From positions 1-64,000 of the forward strand of contig CACEVB010000003.1 in assembly GCA_902562875.1 (NCBI GenBank): DNA of 64,000 bases, written 5' to 3'. A program made the translations under genes and the position numbers. The notes beneath the pieces are model-generated. The model worked only from the letters and a program-made list of their open reading frames with translations. It was not told the origin of the DNA and made no database searches. Shown here piece by piece: positions 9,478-18,588 of this stretch; within the stretch, counting starts at the first letter, position 1, and each line of letters begins with the position of its first letter. Source of the DNA: an uncultured Pelagibacteraceae bacterium. Its GTDB lineage: Bacteria > Pseudomonadota > Alphaproteobacteria > Pelagibacterales > Pelagibacteraceae.

Positions 9478-10145
9478 GTGAACTTAATCAATTATTATTG
9501 AATTTTGATCAAAAGCAAAATTTTAATTATAATGATTTTTATGTAAGTAAAAGTAATTTTTTTGCTTTTAAATTGATTGAAAATTGGCCTAAGTGGGAGA
9601 AAAGAGTAATAAATATTTATGGAGAAAAAAATTGTGGCAAGTCACATCTGGCTGAGATATTCAAATCAAAGTATAAAGCAATAATTTTTGATGAAAAAAA
9701 ATTAAATCAAGATTTTTTTTTAAATTTAAAATTATATGAAAATCTTATATTAGATGATTTTGAAAATAATACTGATGAGAAATTATTATATTCCCTATTT
9801 AACTTTGTAGACCATGAAAACAAATATTTAATAATCAATTCGAGAACTCCTTTAATCAATATTAAATTTAAATTGAAAGACCTAAATTCAAGAGTTAAAA
9901 ACTGTCTATTGGCTGAAATAAAAATCCCCGATGATGAATTAATCTTTGCTTTACTCTTGAAAAACTTTTCAGACAAGCAAATTAAAGTTAACAAAAAACT
10001 TATTGATTACATTGTAAAAAGAATAGACAGATCATATAGAAAAATATCTGAATTTATATATAAGATTGATGAATTAAGTTTAAAAAAAAAGAAACCAATT
10101 AACATATCGAGTTTAAAAGAAATATTAGAGGTAGAAATTGAATAA
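9474..10145 (+). CDS. hda: DnaA-like AAA+ protein, Hda/HdaA type
   Basis: 223-aa protein with a single AAA+ domain similar to the DnaA core: Walker A YGEKNCGKSHLAEIF at about residues 48-57, Walker B NLILDDFEN near 92, sensor-like segment LIINSRTP, then a lid region. It lacks both the DnaA N-terminal domain and the C-terminal DNA-binding domain, as expected for Hda, which promotes hydrolysis of DnaA-ATP together with the beta clamp. The N-terminal SELNQLLLNFDQKQNF could hold the clamp-binding motif (QLLLNF). Start and stop overlap both neighbours. Confidence 0.85.
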   Translation: MSELNQLLLNFDQKQNFNYNDFYVSKSNFFAFKLIENWPKWEKRVINIYGEKNCGKSHLAEIFKSKYKAIIFDEKKLNQDFFLNLKLYENLILDDFENNTDEKLLYSLFNFVDHENKYLIINSRTPLINIKFKLKDLNSRVKNCLLAEIKIPDDELIFALLLKNFSDKQIKVNKKLIDYIVKRIDRSYRKISEFIYKIDELSLKKKKPINISSLKEILEVEIE

Positions 10146-11925
10146 ATATAGAAGTCATAACTGTGGTGAGCTTTCTTTGAATGAAAAAAATCAAAATGTT
10201 TTATTATCGGGATGGATAAATAAAAAAAGAGATCATGGAAATTTATTATTTTTTGATTTAAGGGACAATTATGGAATTACACAGTGTGTTATAGACAAAA
10301 GTAACAAATATTTTTCAGATGTTGAGAAGGTGCATTTAGAAAGTGTAGTACACATACAGGGAAAAGTTATTGAGAGGTCAAAAGAAACCATAAATAAGGA
10401 TATTAAAACAGGACATATAGAAATTAGTCTTTCGCACTTTGAGATTTTGGGAAAATGTGATGAATTACCCTTGCCTGTGTTTAGTGACCAAGACTATTCG
10501 GAAGAAATAAGATTAAAATATAGATTTTTAGATTTGAGAAGAAAAAAAATACATGAAAATATAAACTTAAGATCAAACGTAATTTCATTTATAAGAAAAA
10601 AAATGGGTGAGCTTGGTTTTTTGGAATACCAAACTCCAATTTTAACTTCATCAAGCCCAGAAGGTGCAAGAGATTTTTTAGTTCCAAGTAGAATTAATAA
10701 AGGTAAGTTTTACGCACTACCGCAAGCGCCTCAGCAATTTAAACAATTAATTATGATTTCGGGATTTGACAAATACTTTCAAATTGCACCGTGTTTTAGA
10801 GACGAAGATGCAAGAGCAGATAGAAGTCCAGGAGAATTTTATCAATTAGACATAGAAATGTCTTTTGTAGAACAAGAGGATATTTTCAAAATTATCGAGA
10901 ATCTTATGTTAAGTATTTTCAAAAAATTTTCTAGGAAAAAAATTTTAAATGAAAACTTTCCAAAAATTAAATTTCAAGATGCTATGTTAAAATACGGAAC
11001 TGATAAACCAGATTTGAGAAATCCATTGATTATAAATGAAGTAACAGAAATTTTTAACAGAGATGATGTAACTTTTGAAATTTTTAAAAAATTGATTAAT
11101 AACGGTTCATGTGTCAGAAGTATACTTGTAAAAAATACAAAAGAAAAACCTAGAAGTTTTTTTGACTCTATTGATAAATGGGCAAAAAATGAGGGCACCT
11201 CAGGTTTAGCTTATATTAATTTAGAAAAAGACGATAAGTTGGTTGCAAAAGGACCTATAGGAAAGTTTTTTTCTCAAAACGCTTTAATTAATCTTTCAAA
11301 AATAACAGGTGCAGATGATGGTGATAGTATTTTCTTTGCGTGCGGTAAATCAAAAGATGTAGAAAAATTGCTTTCACTTGCAAGAGAAAAAATTGCTAAG
11401 GATCTAAATTTAATCGATGAAAACGTATTTTCTTTTTGTTGGATTACTGACTATCCAATGTATGAAATTGATGATACTACAAATAAAATCAAATTTAGTC
11501 ATAATCCGTTTTCAATGCCACAAGGTGATGTAAAAAATTTAAATTTAGACAGGCCTTTAGAAATAAAAGCCTATCAATATGATATTGTTTGTAATGGTGT
11601 AGAACTATCTTCCGGAGCAATTAGGAATCATATCCCTGATTTAATGTACAAACTATTTTCGGTAGCTGGATACAATAGTGAACAAGTGAACAATAAATTT
11701 AGTGGTATGATTAATGCCCTTAAATATGGAGCTCCACCTCACGGTGGTATTGCACCAGGTATAGATAGAATAGTAATGTTGTTAGCAAATGAGAAAAATA
11801 TAAGGGAGATAACGATGTTCCCCATGAATCAAAACGCCCAAGATTTGATGATGGATGCACCATCAGAAGTTTCTGATAAACAATTAAAAGAATTAAGTAT
11901 TGTAATAAAAAATAAAAAAAGTTAA
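10138..11925 (+). CDS. aspS: Aspartyl-tRNA synthetase
   Basis: Class II aminoacyl-tRNA synthetase of the bacterial type (595 aa). It has an N-terminal OB anticodon-binding domain (HNCGELSLNE...GWINKKRDHGNLLFFDLRD), motif 2 (FRDEDARADRSPGEFYQLD), an inserted GAD domain (about 280-410) and motif 3 (GAPPHGGIAPGIDRIVMLL). The start is a TTG at 10138 that overlaps the last 8 nt of hda, with no nearby in-frame ATG. Whether it is discriminating or AspRS/AsnRS-like was not judged. Confidence 0.95.
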   Translation: MNKYRSHNCGELSLNEKNQNVLLSGWINKKRDHGNLLFFDLRDNYGITQCVIDKSNKYFSDVEKVHLESVVHIQGKVIERSKETINKDIKTGHIEISLSHFEILGKCDELPLPVFSDQDYSEEIRLKYRFLDLRRKKIHENINLRSNVISFIRKKMGELGFLEYQTPILTSSSPEGARDFLVPSRINKGKFYALPQAPQQFKQLIMISGFDKYFQIAPCFRDEDARADRSPGEFYQLDIEMSFVEQEDIFKIIENLMLSIFKKFSRKKILNENFPKIKFQDAMLKYGTDKPDLRNPLIINEVTEIFNRDDVTFEIFKKLINNGSCVRSILVKNTKEKPRSFFDSIDKWAKNEGTSGLAYINLEKDDKLVAKGPIGKFFSQNALINLSKITGADDGDSIFFACGKSKDVEKLLSLAREKIAKDLNLIDENVFSFCWITDYPMYEIDDTTNKIKFSHNPFSMPQGDVKNLNLDRPLEIKAYQYDIVCNGVELSSGAIRNHIPDLMYKLFSVAGYNSEQVNNKFSGMINALKYGAPPHGGIAPGIDRIVMLLANEKNIREITMFPMNQNAQDLMMDAPSEVSDKQLKELSIVIKNKKS

Positions 11926-12774
11926 TTATTTCTTTCCTTTTAAATTAAGTCTTATATCCGACAAATCGACCAATTTTTTAGCATAATTATTTCTTACAAA
12001 ACCCTTACTAGTAATGTCTTTTACTATTTTTAGTATTTGATTTTGGTTTTCATTCTCAGTTTGATCTGCATTTTTATCAAAATTTTTGTCTTGATTACCT
12101 ATTGATGGTGTATGTGCTAAATCTTCTCTATTTAAATAAGATATAGCCAATTCCCTGAAAATATAATCTAAAATTGAAGTTGCACTTAATATTCTGTCAT
12201 TTCCATAAACTTTGCCTGAAGGTTCAAATTTCGTATCGACGAAAGCGTTAACAAATTCATCTAAAGGAACACCATATTGTAAACCTAAAGAGATGGCTAT
12301 TGCAAAATTATTCATAAGGGCTTTTACCAACTCACCTTCCTTGCTTGTATCTATAAAAATTTCACCTATTTTTCCATCTTCGTATTCTCCTGTGTGTAAA
12401 TATACTTTATGATCACCAACACTAGCCTTTTGAATATACCCTTTTCTACGATCGGGCATGCTAAATCTTTTACTAACACCATCAGAAACCTTATTAATAA
12501 AATTTTGATTAGTTGCTTTTAAGTTTTTGGATAAATTAATTTTTGAATTACTATTTTCTAAAGTTGTACTTATTTCTTTATCGTTAACTTTAGTATCTTT
12601 AGATATTTTATCCAGATTTCTTGTTTTTCTGTTATCTAATTTAATATCAATGATTTCAAATTTTCCGTCATCTCGACTTTCAAGTTCACTGAGTTTTTTT
12701 TCATTTAATTCATCTAAATAATGATTAACTTTAAAGCTACATGTGTAATATGTTTCAACTAGATATTTTGCCAT
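11926..12774 (-). CDS. Free-standing TSCPD-type domain of class II (B12-dependent) ribonucleotide reductase, NrdJb-like
   Basis: 282 aa, beginning [20 protein letters not shown] after an AAGGAAA ribosome-binding site. Residues ~105-222 ([76 protein letters not shown]) closely resemble the C-terminal TSCPD-type region of adenosylcobalamin-dependent NrdJ. The catalytic barrel is absent, and about 100 lysine/asparagine-rich residues lead into the domain. Split NrdJa/NrdJb proteins exist in Pseudomonas, so this may be a subunit of a reductase encoded elsewhere or a regulatory paralogue. It ends directly against convergent aspS. Confidence 0.75.
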   Translation of the reverse strand: MAKYLVETYYTCSFKVNHYLDELNEKKLSELESRDDGKFEIIDIKLDNRKTRNLDKISKDTKVNDKEISTTLENSNSKINLSKNLKATNQNFINKVSDGVSKRFSMPDRRKGYIQKASVGDHKVYLHTGEYEDGKIGEIFIDTSKEGELVKALMNNFAIAISLGLQYGVPLDEFVNAFVDTKFEPSGKVYGNDRILSATSILDYIFRELAISYLNREDLAHTPSIGNQDKNFDKNADQTENENQNQILKIVKDITSKGFVRNNYAKKLVDLSDIRLNLKGKK

Positions 12775-12888
12775 TTTTTATTTCCTTATATATATATTTA
12801 TATTGAATCGAGACAAAAATTTTATATACAAATTTTAAATTTAGTCTAATTTAAATTTTACAATTTTGAATTGAATTTATAATTTTTT

Positions 12889-13248
12889 ATGTTGACATTT
12901 ATAAAAGAAATTTTTACCTGGTGGAATCGTCAAACTCTTGGAACACGGTTAGATACATTACTTTTTGGAAGGTTGAAAGGTGAAGATGATTTTGGGAATA
13001 AATATTACGAGGATAAAAAGGGAAGAAGATGGGTAATTTATAAAGGAGAAATTGATGCAACAAAAATTCCACAAGAATGGTTTAGTTGGATACATCATAC
13101 AAAAAATAAAATTGAAAACTTACATAAAATTAAAAAATATGATTGGCAAATAAATCATAAGCCAAATCAAACAGGTACTAAAAACGCTTATAAGCCTGAT
13201 AAAAATAATAATGCTACAAAAAAAAAATACACAACCTGGAATAGTTAG
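12889..13248 (+). CDS. NDUFA12-like NADH:ubiquinone oxidoreductase accessory subunit
   Basis: 119-aa homologue of the mitochondrial complex I subunit NDUFA12 (B17.2), found in alphaproteobacteria. Recognised by TWWNRQTLGTRLDTLLFG, GNKYYEDKKGRRWVIYKG and PQEWFSWIHH, which match the conserved core of the family. The C-terminal 30 residues are Lys/Asn-rich and variable. It probably binds the peripheral arm of complex I; none of the nuo genes are nearby. The start of the DUF2155 gene lies inside its last 38 nt. Confidence 0.9.
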   Translation: MLTFIKEIFTWWNRQTLGTRLDTLLFGRLKGEDDFGNKYYEDKKGRRWVIYKGEIDATKIPQEWFSWIHHTKNKIENLHKIKKYDWQINHKPNQTGTKNAYKPDKNNNATKKKYTTWNS

Positions 13249-13618
13249 ACTTATTTTTGTGGTAATTTTTTTTTTGTATTTTCAAAAATTTTCCATTTCA
13301 TCTGAAAATGTCAACGAAATATTACACAGTGTAGAAATTAAAATACTTGATAAAGTTAATTCACAAAATTCTACTTTAAAATTAAAAATAGGGGTAGAGC
13401 AACAATATAAAAATTTAATTATTAAAGCATTGAAATGTCAAAATTCTAAATTCGATGATGACCCGGAGATTATAGCTTATTTACAGGTAAAAGATATAAC
13501 CATTGCTGACAAAGACAAAGTTTACATCTTTAATGATTGGACGTTTGCATCTAGTCCAACAATTAAACCATTTGATCACCCTATTTATGATATATGGTTA
13601 ACTAAGTGTTCCAATTAA
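13211..13618 (+). CDS. DUF2155 family exported protein
   Basis: 135 aa with an N-terminal hydrophobic segment (RLIFVVIFFLYFQKFSIS) suggesting secretion. The DUF2155 core is visible: ILDKVNSQNSTLKLKIG, a cysteine in IIKALKCQNSKFDDDPE, and FNDWTFASSPTIKPFDHPIYDIWLTKC at the end. Function is unknown; in alphaproteobacteria it commonly sits beside the NDUFA12-like gene, as here. A GTG at 13259 is an alternative start that would shorten the signal. Its stop interleaves with that of convergent accC in a TTAA. Confidence 0.82.
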   Translation: MLQKKNTQPGIVRLIFVVIFFLYFQKFSISSENVNEILHSVEIKILDKVNSQNSTLKLKIGVEQQYKNLIIKALKCQNSKFDDDPEIIAYLQVKDITIADKDKVYIFNDWTFASSPTIKPFDHPIYDIWLTKCSN

Positions 13619-14952
13619 ATTATTTTTTCATTATCGAGCCAATTAACATTAAAATCTGACTCGATAAATTTTTTATGATCTAGAAGTTTTTTATGCAGAT
13701 CTATAGTTGTTTGTATCCCATCAATAACAAACTCATCTAATGATCTTTTTGTTCTTTGAATCGCTTCATATCTGTCTCTACCATGACAAATTAGCTTACA
13801 TATCATGCTATCATAATAAGGTGTAACCTTGTAGCCTTGATATATTGAACTATCTACCCTGGTTCTAAAACCTGACGGCTGATGACACATTTTGATTAAA
13901 CCTGGTGAGGGTTGAAAATTTTTACTTGCATCTTCTGCATTAATTCTACACTCTATGGCATGTCCCCTCGGTGATATATCTTTTTGATTAAGAGATGTTT
14001 CACCGTGAAAAGCAATTCTTATTTGTTCTTTTATTATATCAATTCCAGTGACAACCTCTGTAACAGGATGTTCAACTTGTACCCTGGTATTCATTTCTAA
14101 AAAATAATACTTTCCATTCTCATAAATATATTCAACAGTTCCCGCACCCTCGTAATTAATTTGTTCTACCATTTTTACGGTGCGACTTAGTAAATCTTTT
14201 CTCACTTCATCTGTTAAAACAGGACTTGGCGTTTCTTCAATTAGTTTTTGATGTCTTCTCTGAACAGAACAATCTCTCTCATATAAATGTACAGTTCTAT
14301 TTGATCCAGATAAAATTTGTACCTCTATATGTCTCGGGTTTTGAAAAAATTTTTCAATATATACTTCGTCATTTGCAAAGTATTTGGAAGCCTCTATCTT
14401 TGCATTTTTAAAGCTTTGTTCAAATTCACTTTCGCTCCTAACAATTTTTATTCCTTTTCCACCTCCGCCACCTGAGGCTTTAATTAAAACTGGAAAACCA
14501 ATTCTTTTGCAGATATTTTTAGCTTCAGATATATCAGATATTCCTCCTTCTGATCCCTCAATTATTGGCAGACCATATTTTTTTGCTATTTTTTTTGCCT
14601 CAATTTTGTCTCCCATCATTTTAATTAATTTTGAGGATGGTCCTATAAATTTTATTTTATGTTCTTCTAGAATTTTAGCAAAAGAAAAGTTTTCAGATAA
14701 AAAACCATACCCTGGGTGTACTGCATCAGCATTTGTTAACTCTACAGCAGATAAAATAGCAGGAATGTTTAGATAACTATTTATAGGCTTATGTGAACCA
14801 ATACAGATACTTTCATCAGCTAATTTGACGTGCATGCTATTTTTATCTACATCTGAATGTACAGCTACTGTGGATATTCCCCACTCTTTGCATGCTCTTA
14901 TAACTCTAACTGCGATTTCACCTCTGTTTGCAATTAATATTTTTTTAAACAT
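13615..14952 (-). CDS. accC: Acetyl-CoA carboxylase, biotin carboxylase subunit
   Basis: Carboxylates biotin on AccB at the expense of ATP, the first step of fatty-acid synthesis. The 445-aa protein has KILIANRGEIAVRVIRACKE at the N-terminus, the ATP-grasp glycine loop KASGGGGGKGIKI, the HQKLIEETPSP segment and the catalytic EMNTRVQVEHPVTE. Last gene of the minus-strand aroQ-accB-accC operon; its start codon overlaps the stop region of accB by one base. Confidence 0.97.
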   Translation of the reverse strand: MFKKILIANRGEIAVRVIRACKEWGISTVAVHSDVDKNSMHVKLADESICIGSHKPINSYLNIPAILSAVELTNADAVHPGYGFLSENFSFAKILEEHKIKFIGPSSKLIKMMGDKIEAKKIAKKYGLPIIEGSEGGISDISEAKNICKRIGFPVLIKASGGGGGKGIKIVRSESEFEQSFKNAKIEASKYFANDEVYIEKFFQNPRHIEVQILSGSNRTVHLYERDCSVQRRHQKLIEETPSPVLTDEVRKDLLSRTVKMVEQINYEGAGTVEYIYENGKYYFLEMNTRVQVEHPVTEVVTGIDIIKEQIRIAFHGETSLNQKDISPRGHAIECRINAEDASKNFQPSPGLIKMCHQPSGFRTRVDSSIYQGYKVTPYYDSMICKLICHGRDRYEAIQRTKRSLDEFVIDGIQTTIDLHKKLLDHKKFIESDFNVNWLDNEKII

Positions 14953-15311
14953 TATTCTATAATGACCAGAGGCTGTCCAAATTCAACAGGCTCACCATCT
15001 TCAACACAAACTTTTTTTATTATACCGTCATAAGATGACGGCACATGGTTCATAGTTTTCATTGCCTCAACTATCATAATTGTATCACCTTTTTTAACCT
15101 TTCCTCCTATTTTTACAAATGTTTTTGCGCCAGGCTCAGATGCCAAATATGCAGTTCCTACTAATGGACTAGTTACTTTTTTTCCGTAATTAAAATCTTC
15201 ATTTGTCTCTTTTGAACTTTCGTTATTTATATCGCCCAAATCTTTTACTGACAATTTAAGTTCTTCAAGAGCTTTTATGAGTTTTAATATTACTTTTTTG
15301 TCAATTTCCAT
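14952..15311 (-). CDS. accB: Acetyl-CoA carboxylase, biotin carboxyl carrier protein
   Basis: 119-aa carrier, short for AccB (about 150 in E. coli). The biotinylation motif EAMKTMNHV lies in the C-terminal lipoyl/biotinyl fold. The thumb region is kept (SPLVGTAYLASEPGAKTFVKIG), while the Ala/Pro-rich linker is reduced to an NNESSKETNEDFNYG stretch, in keeping with genome streamlining. It overlaps aroQ by 11 nt upstream and accC by 1 nt downstream. Confidence 0.95.
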   Translation of the reverse strand: MEIDKKVILKLIKALEELKLSVKDLGDINNESSKETNEDFNYGKKVTSPLVGTAYLASEPGAKTFVKIGGKVKKGDTIMIVEAMKTMNHVPSSYDGIIKKVCVEDGEPVEFGQPLVIIE

Positions 15312-15747
15312 TTTCTATAAGTTCATGCAATGCATTTATGGCCAAAATATAACATATCGGTCCAATTCCGAATATACCACCGCTCACAACATCACTTAAT
15401 AAAGATTTATGCCTAAATTCCTCTCTTTTATATATGTTTGAAATATGAACTTCAATTATTGGTATTTTTAAAATACTTAAAGCATCTCTAATTGAAACTG
15501 ATGTATGAGTAAATCCTGCTGCATTTATAATAATTCCATTATAAGTATTTCTACTTTCTTGAATATAATCAACTATTTTTCCCTCAATATTAGATTGTTT
15601 AAAATTGATATCTATATTCAACTCTTTAGATTTTTCTAAACATTTTCTTTCAATACTCTCTAAGTTTAATGTGCCATATTGTGATTGTTCTCTTTCACCT
15701 AATAGATTAATATTAGGGCCATTAATTATTAAAATTTTTTTTTTCAC
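15301..15747 (-). CDS. aroQ: 3-dehydroquinate dehydratase, type II
   Basis: Shikimate-pathway dehydratase (148 aa). Starts KKILIINGPNINLLGEREQSQYG, which includes the conserved active-site Asn and the catalytic Tyr/Arg lid. NAAGFTHTSVSIRDAL and EVHISNIYKREEFRHKS complete the type II signature. It heads an aroQ-accB-accC transcript. Only 16 nt separate its start from that of divergent thiS, so the two promoters must overlap coding sequence. Confidence 0.96.
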   Translation of the reverse strand: MKKKILIINGPNINLLGEREQSQYGTLNLESIERKCLEKSKELNIDINFKQSNIEGKIVDYIQESRNTYNGIIINAAGFTHTSVSIRDALSILKIPIIEVHISNIYKREEFRHKSLLSDVVSGGIFGIGPICYILAINALHELIENGN

Positions 15748-15763
15748 TAGAATTTTATATTAT

Positions 15764-15982
15764 ATGACAAAAAAAAATAAAATAAAAATCAAAGTTAATG
15801 GTAAGTTTATTAGTGTTAATAGCCAAAGCACAGTCAAGAACATACTAATTGGAAAGAAAATCCCAATAAATAAAGTTGCAATTGAACTGAATAAGGAAAT
15901 ACTAAATAAATCTAAAATAGATAAAATTAAACTAAAATCAAAAGATATTATTGAGATAGTTCACTTTATTGGAGGAGGATAA
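15764..15982 (+). CDS. thiS: Sulfur carrier protein ThiS
   Basis: 72-aa ubiquitin-fold sulfur carrier for the thiamine thiazole ring. The product starts MTKKNKIKIKVNGKFI and ends in the essential Gly-Gly tail (IVHFIGGG). I chose the ATG at 15764: the track's start at 15605 would place 53 codons antisense inside aroQ. thiG follows with no gap. Confidence 0.92.
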   Translation: MTKKNKIKIKVNGKFISVNSQSTVKNILIGKKIPINKVAIELNKEILNKSKIDKIKLKSKDIIEIVHFIGGG

Positions 15983-16756
15983 ATGGACAAGGATCATTTT
16001 ATTATTGAAAAAAAAAGATTTAAATCTAGATTAATTGTGGGTACTGGAAAATATAAGTCATTTTCTGAGTGTGCAAAAGCCGTAAAGATATCTGGAGCTG
16101 ATATTGTCACTGTAGCAGTAAGAAGGGTAAATATAACTGACAAAAAAAAACCTCTTTTAATGGACCATTTAGATCCAAAAAAGATTACTTATATGCCTAA
16201 TACTGCAGGCTGTTTTACATCTAATGAGGCTTTAAGAACATTAAGACTGGCAAGAGAAATAGGAGGTTGGAAACTGGTCAAACTAGAGGTTCTTGGAGAT
16301 AAAAAAAATTTGTTTCCAGATATGGAAGAAACCCTTAAATCCACGAATGTTTTAGTTAAAGAGGGTTTTAAAGTGATGGTTTATTGTAACGACGATCCTT
16401 TAGCAGCCAAGAAACTTGAAGACGCAGGAGCATCTGCAATAATGCCATTAGCTTCGCCGATAGGCTCTGGATTAGGTATTTTGAATAAAGTCAACATTAA
16501 AATTATTAGAAAACAAACTAAGCTACCTTTAATTATCGATGCAGGAATTGGTGATGCAGCTGATGCAGCTGAAGCAATGCAATTAGGATGTGATGGTGTT
16601 TTAGTAAATACTGCTATAGCTAAATCAAAAAAACCTCTATTAATGGCAGAAGCAATGAAACTTGCGGTCATATCAGGTAGAAAGTCTTATCTGGCAGGAA
16701 GAATAAAATTCAATTTTTTTGGAAGTCCTTCATCTCCTAAAAAAGGGATTATTTAA
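15983..16756 (+). CDS. thiG: Thiazole synthase
   Basis: TIM-barrel enzyme that forms the thiazole phosphate of thiamine from DXP, a glycine-derived imine and ThiS thiocarboxylate. The 257-aa product shows RLIVGTGKYKSF, the Schiff-base lysine in WKLVKLEVLGD, MPLASPIGSGLGI and DAGIGDAADAAEAMQLGCDG, all family signatures. It forms a two-gene operon with thiS; other thi genes are absent, consistent with the incomplete thiamine pathway known in SAR11 (inference). It overlaps convergent rne by 8 nt. Confidence 0.96.
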   Translation: MDKDHFIIEKKRFKSRLIVGTGKYKSFSECAKAVKISGADIVTVAVRRVNITDKKKPLLMDHLDPKKITYMPNTAGCFTSNEALRTLRLAREIGGWKLVKLEVLGDKKNLFPDMEETLKSTNVLVKEGFKVMVYCNDDPLAAKKLEDAGASAIMPLASPIGSGLGILNKVNIKIIRKQTKLPLIIDAGIGDAADAAEAMQLGCDGVLVNTAIAKSKKPLLMAEAMKLAVISGRKSYLAGRIKFNFFGSPSSPKKGII

Positions 16757-18506
16757 CTTTTTTTTTAAAAAATTTTCTTTTATAAAATTTTTTTTTTTTA
16801 AACTTAATAACTTTTGAATTTTCCTCGATATTTTTTATAGAATTAATCTTTTTAAACTCTGATACATTTTCTATCATTTCTAATAATTTACCTACTTTAC
16901 TCTTGAATTCAATTGAGTATTCAGAAATATCAAAATCCTTATTAGGCTCTATAATTAGTTCAACTTTATTCTTTTTTTTAAAATAATTTATATTATCTGT
17001 AAAGTTTTCTTCCATATAACTTTTTATATTATCATTTATTTTTAACAATATAACTTTTGACTTATTCTCGATTGTTTTTAATTCAAGCAGTTTTAAAGTT
17101 TTTAAAGAAAAAGATTCCTTTGTAAGTTTGATTTGCCATTTTACATTACTTTCTCTTAGCCTCTGCCTTGACATTTCTAAAAGCCCAAAATTACTTATCC
17201 TTCCAATCTGAATTCTTGCTCTATCTTTTCTACATCTCTCTTTTAATTTTCTTTCAACTGATTTTTTATTGTTGAAACTCAACATATCTATAAAATCAAT
17301 AATAATTAATCCTGACAAATCTCTAATTTTTATTTGTCTTGATATTTCTTCTGCAGCTTCTAGGTTCGTATCTAAGGCTGTATTTTCAACATTTTTTTGT
17401 TTTATTGATTTTCCAGAGTTGACATCAATAGACACTAATGCCTCAGTTGGATTAATAACTAAATAACCTCCCGAAGATAACTTTACCTCTGTTTTAAAAA
17501 TATCATATAATTTGGACTCTATATTTTCTTTAAAGAATAAAGGTACCTTATCTCTGTATTTTTTTACTTTTTTTAAGTGTTTAGGAAGCATTTTTTTTAT
17601 GTAAGCCTTAGTCTTTTGGTATCCATCATTCCCTTCAACAATTATATTTTGTGTATCATCATCGAACATATCTCTGAGACTTCTTTTAATTACGTCACTT
17701 TCTTGATGTATGAGTGATGGAGCGATAGAGTTTAGTGCATTTTGTTTAATGTTTTCCCAGATTTGAATCAAACTTTTTAAATCATTATTTATTTCATTCT
17801 TTGTTTTATTTGAGCCTGCTGTCCTAACAATTATGCCCATTTCTTTTGGTATCAATATCTCGTTTAAAATTGATCTAATTTTTTTTCTATCACCTGGATT
17901 AAATATTTTTCTAGAAATACCACCACCTTTTGGTGTGTTTGGCATTAAAACAATATATTTACCCGCTATTGATATGAAAGTGCTAAGAGCAGCGCCTTTT
18001 AAACCTCTCTCATCTTTTAATACCTGAACAAGAATTACCTGGTTTGGCTTTATTACTTCCTGAATTTTGTATCTTTTTGAAGGATACTTTTTTTCTTTTT
18101 TAAGTCCAGCAATATAACTTTCATTACTTTTTTCCTCAAAATCTTGGATAACACCATCTTCAGATTTTTCAATCTCTACATTTTCATTTTTTTCACTTTC
18201 TTTTAAAAGATTCTCTCTAGCTTCCTCTTCCTCTTTTTTAATTTTTTCTAAATCATCTCGGGGAAGCTGGAAATAATCACTTTGAATATCATTAAAAGAC
18301 AAGAAGCCGTGTCTGTCTCTGCCAAAATCAACAAATGCAGCTTGAAGTGAGGGTTCTATTCGACTTACTTTACCTAAATATATATTATTCTTAATTAATG
18401 TATTATTAATATTCTCGTATTCGTAGTCTTCAATATTGTTTTCAGATTTAAGTACAACTCTGGTTTCGTTTGGATGCGAAGCATCAATATATAAATTTTT
18501 TGCCAT
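16749..18506 (-). CDS. rne: Ribonuclease E/G, short form without the zinc-link cysteines
   Basis: 585-aa endoribonuclease. The S1 domain (about 38-170) is split by an acidic/lysine-rich insert (about 88-140). The catalytic DNase I-like domain keeps its acidic residues in VSIDVNSGK (about 358) and IIIDFIDM (about 404). After EMSRQRLRES (about 445) the CPxC zinc-link that joins RNase E protomers is missing; the segment continues at once into KESFSLKTLKLLEL, which aligns with the region after the zinc link. The C-terminal degradosome scaffold is reduced to a short basic tail. It is larger than RNase G, so I call it RNase E-like. Confidence 0.9.
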   Translation of the reverse strand: MAKNLYIDASHPNETRVVLKSENNIEDYEYENINNTLIKNNIYLGKVSRIEPSLQAAFVDFGRDRHGFLSFNDIQSDYFQLPRDDLEKIKKEEEEARENLLKESEKNENVEIEKSEDGVIQDFEEKSNESYIAGLKKEKKYPSKRYKIQEVIKPNQVILVQVLKDERGLKGAALSTFISIAGKYIVLMPNTPKGGGISRKIFNPGDRKKIRSILNEILIPKEMGIIVRTAGSNKTKNEINNDLKSLIQIWENIKQNALNSIAPSLIHQESDVIKRSLRDMFDDDTQNIIVEGNDGYQKTKAYIKKMLPKHLKKVKKYRDKVPLFFKENIESKLYDIFKTEVKLSSGGYLVINPTEALVSIDVNSGKSIKQKNVENTALDTNLEAAEEISRQIKIRDLSGLIIIDFIDMLSFNNKKSVERKLKERCRKDRARIQIGRISNFGLLEMSRQRLRESNVKWQIKLTKESFSLKTLKLLELKTIENKSKVILLKINDNIKSYMEENFTDNINYFKKKNKVELIIEPNKDFDISEYSIEFKSKVGKLLEMIENVSEFKKINSIKNIEENSKVIKFKKKKFYKRKFFKKKVK

Positions 18507-18588
18507 AATTTTTGATTATTTAATTTCATTTTTTTAAAATACTGTGCCTTAACATTACCAAATTCATGAGATAATTAAAACAAATAAA

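Noticed and set aside
12775-12888. Possible small RNA or tRNA in the gap before the NDUFA12-like gene
   Set aside because: Only AT-rich sequence with no cloverleaf, stable hairpin or promoter-terminator pair that I can see.
15605-15763. Long N-terminal extension of thiS
   Set aside because: Antisense to aroQ and without ThiS-like sequence; ATG 15764 gives the normal 72-aa length.
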